Positions 38,461 through 46,274 of a stretch of DNA of 64,000 nucleotides are shown here, piece after piece (the first letter of the stretch is position 1; each line of letters begins with the position of its first letter). The stretch covers positions 62,001 to 126,000 of the forward strand of contig NZ_LNNH01000019.1 of the NCBI RefSeq assembly GCF_001542915.1. Direction: 5' to 3'. This DNA is from Peribacillus simplex (GTDB lineage: Bacteria; Bacillota; Bacilli; Bacillales; DSM-1321). Made by a program: the position numbers and the translations under genes. The notes below the pieces were generated by a model. That model was not told the origin of the DNA and made no database searches. It was given only the letters and a program-made list of their open reading frames with translations.

Positions 38461-38997
38461 TTATCTTCTTACCAAGACCACACTTGTGTCTGCAAAGACA
38501 TCATGCAAGGCCTGTTTCTTCGGCAGCAGTCCTGCCAAGAGATAGCCAATCCAGGTCACCTTTGAAATATAGCGTCCGATCAGTTCCCTAAATAATACCG
38601 TTCCCCAGGAAATGACCTTTGCCTCTTCCTTCAATGCCACGACCTTCAGGCCAAAAATCATTTTGCCCAAGGTTTGGTTCAAGAACTTGGTCATCAAAAC
38701 AAAGTACAGGAAGAATACGATTCCCGTCAAGAAGCCCTCTGCGGAAAACCACAGATCATCTGTCCCTTCATAAAACTTGAAGATCGGATGAATCAAGATC
38801 CGATTCAAGCTTCCTATAACAAGCAGGTCCGCTAAATACGCCCAAAACCTCATCCAAAAACCAGCAAAGCAGACAGCTTTGAATTCCCTATCTAAGGGAA
38901 CCTCCGCTGGTAATGAATCCGACTGAACGGGTCCATGCTGATTCTCCAATAAATCGGGTGAAGCGATTTGTTCATTGATTTCATTTCGTTCCGTCAT
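38461..38997 (-). CDS. yteJ: RDD family membrane protein YteJ
   Basis: 178 residues with an RDD domain: FAGFWMRFWAYLADLL near residue 45-60 (the Arg...Asp pattern), three hydrophobic segments, and the conserved NQTLGKMIFGLKVV. B. subtilis YteJ acts with SppA in lantibiotic resistance and modulates SppA activity. 12 bp downstream of sppA; one operon. Confidence 0.9.
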   Translation of the reverse strand: MTERNEINEQIASPDLLENQHGPVQSDSLPAEVPLDREFKAVCFAGFWMRFWAYLADLLVIGSLNRILIHPIFKFYEGTDDLWFSAEGFLTGIVFFLYFVLMTKFLNQTLGKMIFGLKVVALKEEAKVISWGTVLFRELIGRYISKVTWIGYLLAGLLPKKQALHDVFADTSVVLVRR

Positions 38998-39009
38998 CCT
39001 TCAGCCCCC

Positions 39010-40011
39010 CTATTCCGCATACAAATACATTAAGCGTGGAGAATTTGAAGAGGAAAGGATTTTTGTCAAGACTGCCGTTTCCACATCATTTCCCAACATT
39101 TTTTGCGCTCCCATACTGAATAACGAGCCGAATCCTGCCTCATCCGTGTAACGGATGACTTGAGCATCTTTTTCACCTATATCCTTTTTCATGGCGGCAA
39201 TGACATCATCCAAATGGCCGAAATCATCTATTAAATGGTTTTCCTTCGCCTGACGCCCATCATATATGCGGCCATCGGCAATCTTCCTTACTTCCTGCTC
39301 GGACATACCCCGTCCGTCTGCAATGACCTTCACGAATTGATCATACGAGTTATTGATCATGTTTTGCAGTATATCTCGTTCCTCGTCCGTCATTTCCCTG
39401 GTCGGACTCATAATGTCCTTGTGCGGTCCGCTTTTGATCGTTTCGAACTCCACGCCATATTTCTTGGCCAGCTTCTCATAATTATATCCATGCATGATGA
39501 CGCCGAGGGAGCCCGTCATCGTTTCCGGACTTGCATAAATCTTATCGGCCGGGGCTGAAATATAATAGCCACCCGAAGCGGCCATCGACCCCATCGAAAC
39601 ATAGACAGGTTTTTTCACTTTTTTAATATCCAGGATCTTGTCATAGATCTCTGCACTTTCGACGACACCGCCTCCAGGTGAATTCACCCGGAGGATAATT
39701 CCCTTGATATCATCATTTTCTTCTGCCATCTTCAGCTTATCCATGAAGGCTCGGTGATTATATGTTGCCGAACTTAGTAAGGATGCTTCTCCTGTATCCT
39801 GAATCGTCCCCTCTACATCGAATACGGCAATAACATTCGTGTAGTCTTCGCCTTCGATGATTTCTTCGTAAAATTCGCTTTCGGAAGCGAATAATTCATT
39901 AATGACACTTTCCGTATCAGCTGTAAAAAAAGTCGTAGCCGTCCCTACCAGAATAGAGACAAAAAATAAAACGGCTGCAATTCCTAATGCGGCCCAACGC
40001 TTTCCATTCAT
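39010..40011 (-). CDS. sppA: Signal peptide peptidase SppA
   Basis: Membrane-anchored serine protease with a Ser-Lys dyad that degrades leftover signal peptides. 333 residues: N-terminal transmembrane anchor (about 6-28), then the ClpP-like peptidase domain with RVNSPGGGV, nucleophile Ser in SMAASGGYYISAPAD (near residue 148) and the general-base Lys about 50 residues later. GGGGG is 7 nt before the ATG. Under a sigma-W promoter, as in B. subtilis. Confidence 0.95.
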   Translation of the reverse strand: MNGKRWAALGIAAVLFFVSILVGTATTFFTADTESVINELFASESEFYEEIIEGEDYTNVIAVFDVEGTIQDTGEASLLSSATYNHRAFMDKLKMAEENDDIKGIILRVNSPGGGVVESAEIYDKILDIKKVKKPVYVSMGSMAASGGYYISAPADKIYASPETMTGSLGVIMHGYNYEKLAKKYGVEFETIKSGPHKDIMSPTREMTDEERDILQNMINNSYDQFVKVIADGRGMSEQEVRKIADGRIYDGRQAKENHLIDDFGHLDDVIAAMKKDIGEKDAQVIRYTDEAGFGSLFSMGAQKMLGNDVETAVLTKILSSSNSPRLMYLYAE

Positions 40012-40046
40012 CTGTGTTCCCCCTTAACGATATGTATCCTTCTTAC

Positions 40047-40074
40047 CATACGAATTGCATCCAAAAATGTTTCA
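40047..40074 (-). promoter_or_regulatory. Sigma-W promoter of sppA-yteJ
   Basis: Minus strand: TGAAAC (40069-40074), 16-bp spacer beginning ATTTTT, CGTATG (40047-40052). It matches the extracytoplasmic sigma-W consensus TGAAAC-N16-CGTA exactly. Cell-envelope stress control of sppA-yteJ is established in B. subtilis. Confidence 0.85.
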
Positions 40075-40085
40075 TTCCATGATAA
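40064..40085. repeat. 22-bp direct repeat, copy 1 (over sppA -35)
   Basis: Identical over 22 bp to 40330-40351. This copy covers the -35 box and upstream flank of the sppA sigma-W promoter. Confidence 0.9.
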
Positions 40086-40329
40086 TCTAAGATAGTTAAA
40101 ATTGTAGCAAATAATCCTCTAATTGGAAATGGGAGCCGCCCTTTGCACGCCTTTTTTCTTCCCCCTCTATATAAAATTCCTATCATCCCCACTCATGCCA
40201 ACGGGAACTTGTTGGACACTTCCGTGAAATTTTTTTTGCTTTTCAGGCAGAGATGGCGACAGTTGAAAAGGGCTTCACGAGTAAAGTGCTCGAATTCATG
40301 ATCTTTAATGAAAAGTGCACCAACATACT

Positions 40330-40351
40330 AAAATGTTTCATTCCATGATAA
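40330..40351. repeat. 22-bp direct repeat, copy 2 (near nadK)
   Basis: Same 22 bases as 40064-40085. It holds a TGAAAC on the minus strand but no CGTA at the right distance, so it is not a complete sigma-W promoter. Confidence 0.9.
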
Positions 40352-40480
40352 ACTACTATGTATAAGTGCAGCACACCATTCTCTAAAATGGACGGACGAA
40401 GGCCCATATTGGCTTCATCGCTTCCTAATATAGAGAATATAGAAAGCCCTTTCATTACTATTATTATTAGGGGGATCATG

Positions 40481-41281
40481 ATGAACACTCGAAGAAATAT
40501 TTATTTTTTCCATGCATCAAGTTCAGAAATGCAAAACAAGGTCGAACATCTTGCAGAGTTGGCCAACCAGAACGACTATGAGGTCGTCCAAGATTTCACA
40601 AAAGCTAACATTATCGTGAGCATTGGTGATGACGGTACCTTTTTACAGGCGGTACGTAAAACCGGCTTCAGGGACGATTGTTTATATGCCGGCATTTCCA
40701 CTACCGGAAATTTGAATATGTACTGCGATTTCCATCTAGAAGATACAGACAAAATGATTGATGCGATGACAAGAGAGCAAATCGAGGTTCGTAAATATCC
40801 AACGATCGAGATTCAATTGGACGAACAGCCTCCTTTTTATGCCCTCAATGAACTGAGTATCCGGACTTCGATTACGAAGACGTTCATCATGGATATTTTT
40901 ATCGATCAAATTCATTTCGAAACCTTCCGCGGGGATGGAATCATCATTGCGACCCCTACCGGAAGCACCGCCTACAATAAGTCGGTGAATGGCGCCGTCG
41001 TGGATCCGCTCCTCCCTTGTTTTCAGGTGAGCGAGCTCGCTTCCATCAATAATAATACCTATCGGACCCTCGGGTCTTCATTTATACTAAGCAGCGATAG
41101 AACCTTGACTGTTCAACTTGAACAAAATGGTCCAAGCTATCCGATCGTCGGACTTGATAATGAAGCCTTGAGCATCAGCCATGTCGGAAGGGTAAAGGTC
41201 CGCTTAAGCGGCAAAGTGATCAAAACCGTCAAGCTAAAGGATAACTCTTTTTGGGAAAAGGTAAAAAGGACCTTTCTCTAA
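40481..41281 (+). CDS. nadK: NAD kinase
   Basis: Phosphorylates NAD to NADP. 266 residues. Recognised by SIGDDGTFLQAVR (the GGDGT-like catalytic loop, here GDDGT, near residue 50), NELSIRTS and the TPTGSTAYNKS motif (near residue 165). The second of two adjacent ATGs (40481) is chosen, 6 nt after AGGGGG. B. subtilis name ytdI (the second NAD kinase). Confidence 0.93.
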   Translation: MNTRRNIYFFHASSSEMQNKVEHLAELANQNDYEVVQDFTKANIIVSIGDDGTFLQAVRKTGFRDDCLYAGISTTGNLNMYCDFHLEDTDKMIDAMTREQIEVRKYPTIEIQLDEQPPFYALNELSIRTSITKTFIMDIFIDQIHFETFRGDGIIIATPTGSTAYNKSVNGAVVDPLLPCFQVSELASINNNTYRTLGSSFILSSDRTLTVQLEQNGPSYPIVGLDNEALSISHVGRVKVRLSGKVIKTVKLKDNSFWEKVKRTFL

Positions 41282-41290
41282 AAAACCTAT

Positions 41291-41325
41291 AAAAAGGTGC
41301 CAGATATTAGCTCTGGCACCTTTTT
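41291..41325. terminator. Bidirectional terminator between nadK and the TatD gene
   Basis: AAAAAGGTGCCAGA... / ...CTCTGGCACCTTTTT, about 14 bp stem; convergent genes. Confidence 0.92.
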
Positions 41326-42094
41326 ATATTTCATAAAAATCCTTGGTGTTTCGATAAAGGGTTTCATACACTTGGTCGACCGGCAAGCCTTTGATCGAAG
41401 CGATGTGACGCACACCCTCATGGATCATGCCAGGATGTGTCGATTTCCCCTTGAATTCTCCTTCGAACTCCCATGGTCCATCCGTTTCAACCATCATCAG
41501 CTCAAGCGGATATAGAGACACTAAATCCCTTATTTCTCTTTCATAGCAAACATCCGGGGTGATGGAAATGCGGTATCCATTTCGGATCATCCTAGCAATC
41601 GTTTGGCCATCGCCTTTAAACCAATGAAAATGTGCCTTTCTGATATCGTGCTTCTCCAATAGGTCGCATACGATGGGAGCATCCTCATATACGGCATGAA
41701 GGATTACCGGTTTATCGATTTCTTTTGCAAAAGCAAGAAGCCTATCCAATATCTTTATGTATCCTGCCAACTCGATAGCTTGATTTTCCTGCCTTAAGTA
41801 AAAGGGAAGCCCAATCTCCCCTACAGCCACCATATTGTGCTGGTGTGCCTGCATCCAATTCAATAATTCCATCATTTCCTGTTCACTAGGAAGGGGCTGT
41901 TCGGGATGAAACCCGAAGGCTGGCTTAATTCGTGAATCTTTGCGTGATAGCTGGTCATTTATGATGGAAGATTCCAAATCCATGGAAACCGTCAGCAGTG
42001 ACTCCACCTGCACCTTTTCCATATCCGCGAGTATTTGCTCCTGCCCCCTTCCATCATATTGATCAAAATGGATATGGCTGTCGATGATTTTCAT
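41324..42094 (-). CDS. TatD family metal-dependent hydrolase
   Basis: 256 residues, TIM-barrel amidohydrolase superfamily. Metal ligands are visible: DSHIHFDQ (HxH) at residue 5, GEIGLP (Glu, near 93), ILHAVY (His, near 132), AHFHWF (His, near 155) and VETDGPW (Asp, near 205). TatD proteins are usually DNases or of unknown substrate. Here it is the last gene of a TPP-riboswitch-controlled ABC operon, 19 bp behind the ATPase, so a role in processing a thiamine precursor (for example removing an acyl group from a pyrimidine) is a reasonable inference, not shown. Confidence 0.85.
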   Translation of the reverse strand: MKIIDSHIHFDQYDGRGQEQILADMEKVQVESLLTVSMDLESSIINDQLSRKDSRIKPAFGFHPEQPLPSEQEMMELLNWMQAHQHNMVAVGEIGLPFYLRQENQAIELAGYIKILDRLLAFAKEIDKPVILHAVYEDAPIVCDLLEKHDIRKAHFHWFKGDGQTIARMIRNGYRISITPDVCYEREIRDLVSLYPLELMMVETDGPWEFEGEFKGKSTHPGMIHEGVRHIASIKGLPVDQVYETLYRNTKDFYEI

Positions 42095-42113
42095 GCTTCA
42101 TACCCTCCTTGGC

Positions 42114-42857
42114 TTATGTAGTGAAGGTTGGCTTCAGTGCGGCATATAATTCCCGTTTCAACTGAAAGAATTCATCACTGAGAAGCTGTTCTTCCTTCCT
42201 TGGCCTTGGAAATGGAACGACAACCTCCTTGATGACAGAAGCCGGTTTGGATGATAACACGTATATCCTATCGGAAAGGAACACCGCTTCATCGATGCTA
42301 TGTGTAACGAAAAGCACCGACCGCCGATATTCCTCCCAAAATGACATCAGCCATTTTTGCATCTGCACCCTAGTCAGTTCATCCAAAGCGGAAAAGGGTT
42401 CGTCAAGGCACATTAAATCCTGAGGGCTCAAGATGCTACGGATAAATGCGGCCCTTTGCTTCATGCCGCCGGATAATTCGTGCGGATATGCTTGTTCATA
42501 CTCTCCCAACCCTGCTTTGATCAACAAGGCCTTGGCTCTTTTTTTGTCTTTAACCCCGGCAAGTTCACTTCCTAGCAGGACATTTTCCATAACCGTTCTC
42601 CAAGGTAATAGCGAGGGCTGTTGGGGCATATAGCTTATATGGCCTTTTAAGCCATTTATTTTCTTTCCGTCGAGTAAAATGTCGCCATGGTCCGGCTTCA
42701 AAATGCCGCCGGTCAAGTGAAACAAGGTACTTTTTCCACTGCCGGATGGTCCAAGGATCGTGACGAATTCCCCTTCCCCCACATGAACATTCAGCTTCTC
42801 TAAAATATTCTGTTTACCATCAAAGGAATAGGAAACGTCTTTAATTTCCAGATGCAT
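42114..42857 (-). CDS. ABC transporter ATP-binding protein (thiamine precursor uptake)
   Basis: 247 residues. Walker A GPSGSGKST (near 37), signature LSGGMKQR (near 129), Walker B LMCLDEPFSALD (near 150) and the switch His in THSIDEA. The start at 42857 has AAGGAGG 9 nt upstream, inside the end of the permease gene (17-nt overlap). A longer frame to 42920 exists but lacks a usable site. It belongs to the nitrate/taurine/HMP type of importers (ThiZ-like). Confidence 0.92.
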   Translation of the reverse strand: MHLEIKDVSYSFDGKQNILEKLNVHVGEGEFVTILGPSGSGKSTLFHLTGGILKPDHGDILLDGKKINGLKGHISYMPQQPSLLPWRTVMENVLLGSELAGVKDKKRAKALLIKAGLGEYEQAYPHELSGGMKQRAAFIRSILSPQDLMCLDEPFSALDELTRVQMQKWLMSFWEEYRRSVLFVTHSIDEAVFLSDRIYVLSSKPASVIKEVVVPFPRPRKEEQLLSDEFFQLKRELYAALKPTFTT

Positions 42858-43623
42858 GCTTTTCATCCTCCTTCCGCTTCCATGAAACAAGGTACCTCTC
42901 CAGTAGGGTGATGATTCCAAAAAAGAGCAGGCTCATTCCCATAATGATGAAAATGGCTACAAACACCCGATCGGTCCTGAACGCCGAGGAGGCGAGTGTC
43001 ATATATACGCCAATCCCGGATTTCGCCCCGAGCCACTCCGAAATGACTGCACCCATTACACTATAGGTCGCCGAGATTTTGAGGCCGGAGAAAATGGACG
43101 GAATCGAGTGGGGAAGTTCGAGCTTCCAAAACAACTGTCTGTTTCCCGCTCCCATCATCTTAAAATAATGCTTGAGTTCATACGGTGTCTGGCGCAGGCC
43201 ATCCAATGAGGCAACGGCAACCGGAAAAAAGCATACAAGGGAAATGACGATGAGCTTAGGCAGCATCCCAAAGCCAAACCAGATCACTAAAAGCGGTGCC
43301 AGCACGATGATGGGAATATTCTGTGACAAAATGAGCAAGGGATAGACGGCATCTTTCACACCTGAAAACAGATGTAAGGCCGCAGCAATCAATAAGCCGA
43401 TACAGCTTCCAATTAAAAAACCGGATATCGCAAGCTCGGTCGTTGATAATAGGTGTCCCAATAGATTATGAAAAGACTCGATTCCTTCAATGAAAATGGC
43501 AGATGGAGCAGGAAGCAGCCATTTTTCGATTTTCAATATCGCTGTCGCTGACTCCCATGCGATCAGCAGCAATACTAAAAGAAAGAAGGGAGCCCCCTTC
43601 TTCCAAATCCTTCTTCCGATCAT
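42841..43623 (-). CDS. ABC transporter permease (thiamine precursor uptake)
   Basis: 260 residues with about six hydrophobic segments and the BPD_transp_1 domain; the cytoplasmic EAA-like loop ASLDGLRQTPYELKHYFKMMG is near residue 140-160. ThiX/SsuC-like. Overlaps the upstream thiamine-binding protein gene by 4 nt (ATGA) and the ATPase gene by 17 nt. Confidence 0.92.
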   Translation of the reverse strand: MIGRRIWKKGAPFFLLVLLLIAWESATAILKIEKWLLPAPSAIFIEGIESFHNLLGHLLSTTELAISGFLIGSCIGLLIAAALHLFSGVKDAVYPLLILSQNIPIIVLAPLLVIWFGFGMLPKLIVISLVCFFPVAVASLDGLRQTPYELKHYFKMMGAGNRQLFWKLELPHSIPSIFSGLKISATYSVMGAVISEWLGAKSGIGVYMTLASSAFRTDRVFVAIFIIMGMSLLFFGIITLLERYLVSWKRKEDEKHASGN

Positions 43624-43904
43624 GCCCGATACTTCTCCGTCAACGTATCCATCGTGATCCCGCTCGGCTGATATAATATTTTGACTTGGGAAATGACATT
43701 CGGCGAACCTAGTTCAATCATTCTTTGATTCATTTTTTCTATCACCGCAAATAGCTGGGAAAGCTCGCCCTCCATGGTTGTTTCCAGGGGGTGAACCTCG
43801 TATTTGACACCTGATTCATCTATGATCTTGATTGCTTCATCGACTAAAGGAATGACATTCTCACCTTTAGGAATAATTTGTATACTGATTAAAGAACTGG
43901 CCAT
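43620..43904 (-). CDS. Thiamine-binding protein (MTH1187/YkoF family)
   Basis: 94 residues, one ferredoxin-like domain of the PF01910 family that binds thiamine or related pyrimidines (YkoF has two such domains). SLISIQIIPKG at the N-terminus, YEVHPLETTMEGEL near 37-50. Soluble, no signal peptide, so it probably acts in the cytosol. It lies within the riboswitch operon and is coupled to the permease gene. Confidence 0.88.
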   Translation of the reverse strand: MASSLISIQIIPKGENVIPLVDEAIKIIDESGVKYEVHPLETTMEGELSQLFAVIEKMNQRMIELGSPNVISQVKILYQPSGITMDTLTEKYRA

Positions 43905-43915
43905 TTTTTTTCCTC

Positions 43916-44920
43916 CTAATTAGGTAAAAATTCGTTGGTAAACGCCTCTTCAGGTTTAAAATCACCTTCAAGAAGCTTATTTTCTCTCATCCAATCACTG
44001 TAATTCTTCCATATATCAAGCTTTTGTTCACCCCAGCGCGGAGCATCATCCTGATATTTATCCGCAAGCCACGCCTGGCTCTTCCTCACTAGTTTGGCAT
44101 CCAGGTCCGGAGCGGCCTTCATTAAAATGTCCGCTGCCGCATCGGGATCATCAATCGCAAACTGATACCCTTCAGAAGCTGCATGAACGAATGCCTTAAC
44201 CGTTTCTGGATCTTCTTTGATCAGCTTTTCGTTCGTTGTCAGAACAGGCGTATAGTAATCGAGCTTATCCGAGTAATCGGTCAAGTAAATCATATTCAGC
44301 TTTTCATTTCTCAGCTCGGCCTCGACACCTGTCCATCCATAATAAATCCAGGCGAAGTCTACATCCCTTTTAACTGAAGTGAAAAAATCAGCATCCCCTG
44401 TATTGACGATATCGACTTTATTTACATCCGCATTTTCTTTTTTCATGAGCGAATCCATGATGGCCTTTTCTACCGGTGACCCCCAGCCACCATATGTCTT
44501 CCCTTCAAAATCCTTAGGGGATTTAATGTTTTTATCCGCTGGAGATGCGAATCCAGAGGTATTATGCTGGATGACTGCAGCCAGTGAAACGATCGGCACA
44601 CCTTGGACGCGGGCCTGGGTAATGCCTTCCTGGTAGCTTACGCCAAATTCGGATTTCCCGGAGGCCACCAGCTTATCCGCACCGGCTTCACCTGGCATGA
44701 TGATATCGACATCCAATCCTTGTTCTTTAAAATACCCCTTTTCCTTGGCTACATACAATCCTGTATGGTTTGTATTCGGTGTCCAATCGAGAACGACCGA
44801 TACTTTTTTCAATCCTTCATTATCTTCCTTTTTTGTTGCTTCATCTTTTTCGTTCGTTCCGCCGGCGCCACATCCAGCTAAAAGGAACAACGAAGTCAGC
44901 AATGGCAAAAATTTATTCAA
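43916..44920 (-). CDS. ABC transporter substrate-binding lipoprotein (HMP/formylaminopyrimidine type)
   Basis: 334 residues, NMT1/THI5-like solute-binding protein. Lipoprotein signal with lipobox LLAGC (lipidated Cys near residue 17), an acidic linker, then VVLDWTPNTNHTGLYVAKEKGYF, the pattern typical of ThiY-type proteins that bind pyrimidine precursors of thiamine. First gene after the TPP riboswitch. Homology to ThiY is the basis for the substrate; taurine or nitrate ligands are unlikely given the riboswitch. Confidence 0.92.
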   Translation of the reverse strand: MNKFLPLLTSLFLLAGCGAGGTNEKDEATKKEDNEGLKKVSVVLDWTPNTNHTGLYVAKEKGYFKEQGLDVDIIMPGEAGADKLVASGKSEFGVSYQEGITQARVQGVPIVSLAAVIQHNTSGFASPADKNIKSPKDFEGKTYGGWGSPVEKAIMDSLMKKENADVNKVDIVNTGDADFFTSVKRDVDFAWIYYGWTGVEAELRNEKLNMIYLTDYSDKLDYYTPVLTTNEKLIKEDPETVKAFVHAASEGYQFAIDDPDAAADILMKAAPDLDAKLVRKSQAWLADKYQDDAPRWGEQKLDIWKNYSDWMRENKLLEGDFKPEEAFTNEFLPN

Positions 44921-44994
44921 GCGGGTATCCTCCTACTCATCGTATAAGATCCACATGCAGGTATATTAAGGGCGCCAGGTGCATTTTGCCAATC

Positions 44995-45031
44995 ATAAAA
45001 CAAAAAACGCCCGAAGATGAATTCGGACGTT
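44995..45031 (-). terminator. Attenuator terminator of the TPP riboswitch
   Basis: AACGTCCGAA / TTCGGGCGTT on the minus strand, with one G-U pair and a 6-nt loop, then TTTTTGTTTT. It lies 32 nt behind the TPP aptamer, before the first gene, so regulation is probably transcriptional. Confidence 0.82.
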
Positions 45032-45062
45032 AACATACAAAACGGAAAATCTGTCATAATAT

Positions 45063-45149
45063 GTTCCCTCCGCTGGCACCATCCAGATCAGGTTCAAAGA
45101 GTCAGCATCTAAAGGATGCAATCTCAGCCAGCATTACTGGCTCCCCTAC
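45063..45149 (-). promoter_or_regulatory. TPP riboswitch (THI element)
   Basis: The minus strand carries the conserved blocks in order: GGGGAGCC (to 45146), GGCTGAGAT (45121-45129), CTTTGAACCTGATCTGGAT (45081-45099) and CCAGCGGAGGGAA (45064-45076). Thiamine pyrophosphate should switch the ABC-TatD operon off. Confidence 0.96.
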
Positions 45150-45333
45150 ATTTCTCGCACATATGGACTTTTCTCTATCATTATATCAATTCATCGCGAA
45201 AAGGGAAAACTAATTTGCTTCCGTTAAAAAATCCCCTACACCTGCCATCTGAAACATGCTTCATTACCGGCACTTTTCCTCCTTCACATAATCACTTCCA
45301 TCCGGATAATCATATAATGACCATGACCTGCAG

Positions 45334-45362
45334 ACATTTCCATGTACCAGATTCATAACTCA
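45334..45362 (+). promoter_or_regulatory. Possible sigma-K promoter of tgl
   Basis: ACA (45334-45336), 17 bp, CATAACTCA (45354-45362). It approximates the sigma-K pattern AC-N16/17-CATANNNTA with one mismatch. Late mother-cell expression is expected for a coat transglutaminase. Confidence 0.4.
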
Positions 45363-45384
45363 TAAGCAAAAGGTGGATATGATC

Positions 45385-46215
45385 ATGATCAAGATTAATC
45401 ACAAATGGTTAGATATCAGTCAACTCCAGCCAGGAATACCATCTGCCAAGGCGCTGGAACTGCTACAATTGTTGGCGGGATATGCGACCGTTTTTGAATA
45501 CCGGAACTTGGAGGAACTTAATTTCGACATTCAATTGAGGCTTCGAGTCATGGAGGCAGCCATTTCATTAGATAAAAGCGGTGCAGAATTTGCTACACTC
45601 GATGAATCGGAAACAAATCAACGATATTGGCACCTCGCAAAGGATGGCACCTTCACCCTCCAGCCAGGAATTCCCCCCCATGTTGCCATTGCAGATATTT
45701 TCCAAAATGGAACGCTATATGCTTTCGAATGCGGGACAGCAATAGTCGTCACGTTCTTAATGGGGATCATGGATGTAATCGGCCCGCGGAAGTTTGACTA
45801 TCTTTTTTCAGACCTCGTGCTATATGACTGGCATCCCCCAACGAATATGATCCTGCTCGTTCACCGCGGCACCGATTATTTACCAGGGGACTGCGTGTAT
45901 TTCAAAAACCCGGAACATGATGAAAAAACGCCTGAATGGCAAGGGGAAAATGCGATATTATTAGGGAAAAATCTCTTTTTTGGCCACGGGATCGGCATTA
46001 CCAATTCTAAAGGAATCATTGATGAGTTAAACGATAATAGAAAATCGAATGCAACCATATCGGCCTACCTGACAGACCATATCGTTAGCCTTGACAGTTC
46101 CTATTATTTTGACACAGTCCAACCCTATCCCATCCGCAAAGAACAGGTCCCCCGACTCGAGAGCCTCCCTGATTTGATCGTTGCTGAAATAGGTTCGACG
46201 TTTCACCTATCCTGA
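45385..46215 (+). CDS. tgl: Spore coat protein-glutamine gamma-glutamyltransferase Tgl
   Basis: Cross-links spore coat proteins by Gln-Lys isopeptide bonds. 276 residues, about 30 longer than B. subtilis Tgl (245), mostly at the two ends. The catalytic Cys is residue 116 in YAFECGTAIV, and the conserved ILYDWH (here VLYDWH), GDCVYFKNPE and GENAILLG follow. ATG at 45385 is 8 nt behind AGGTGG; two earlier in-frame starts are too close to it. Confidence 0.93.
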   Translation: MIKINHKWLDISQLQPGIPSAKALELLQLLAGYATVFEYRNLEELNFDIQLRLRVMEAAISLDKSGAEFATLDESETNQRYWHLAKDGTFTLQPGIPPHVAIADIFQNGTLYAFECGTAIVVTFLMGIMDVIGPRKFDYLFSDLVLYDWHPPTNMILLVHRGTDYLPGDCVYFKNPEHDEKTPEWQGENAILLGKNLFFGHGIGITNSKGIIDELNDNRKSNATISAYLTDHIVSLDSSYYFDTVQPYPIRKEQVPRLESLPDLIVAEIGSTFHLS

Positions 46216-46230
46216 TGCATGGCCCTGCAT

Positions 46231-46271
46231 AAAAAAATGCTTGGAGGAAAAGCTCCGCCAAGCATCTTTTT
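46231..46271. terminator. Bidirectional terminator between tgl and rarD
   Basis: ATGCTTGG...CCAAGCAT with further GGA/TCC pairing, A7 on the left and CTTTTT on the right; convergent genes. Confidence 0.88.
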
Positions 46272-46274
46272 CAT

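Larger units (their letters stand above)
40012..40480. other. Divergent control region of sppA and nadK
   Basis: 469 bp without a gene. It contains the sppA sigma-W promoter and a duplicated 22-bp sequence. An 81-codon minus-strand frame (40243-40488) crosses the nadK start and is rejected. Confidence 0.6.
44921..45384. other. Control region between the thiamine-precursor operon and tgl
   Basis: 464 bp without a gene. It contains the TPP riboswitch and its terminator (minus strand) and a possible sigma-K promoter for tgl (plus strand). An 80-codon plus-strand frame at 45116-45358 overlaps the riboswitch and is rejected. Confidence 0.7.

Noticed and set aside
40243-40488. 81-codon minus-strand frame in the sppA/nadK region
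   Set aside because: It overlaps the nadK start and has no coding features or ribosome site.
45116-45358. 80-codon plus-strand frame over the TPP riboswitch
   Set aside because: It covers a conserved RNA element of the opposite strand; coding potential is incidental.
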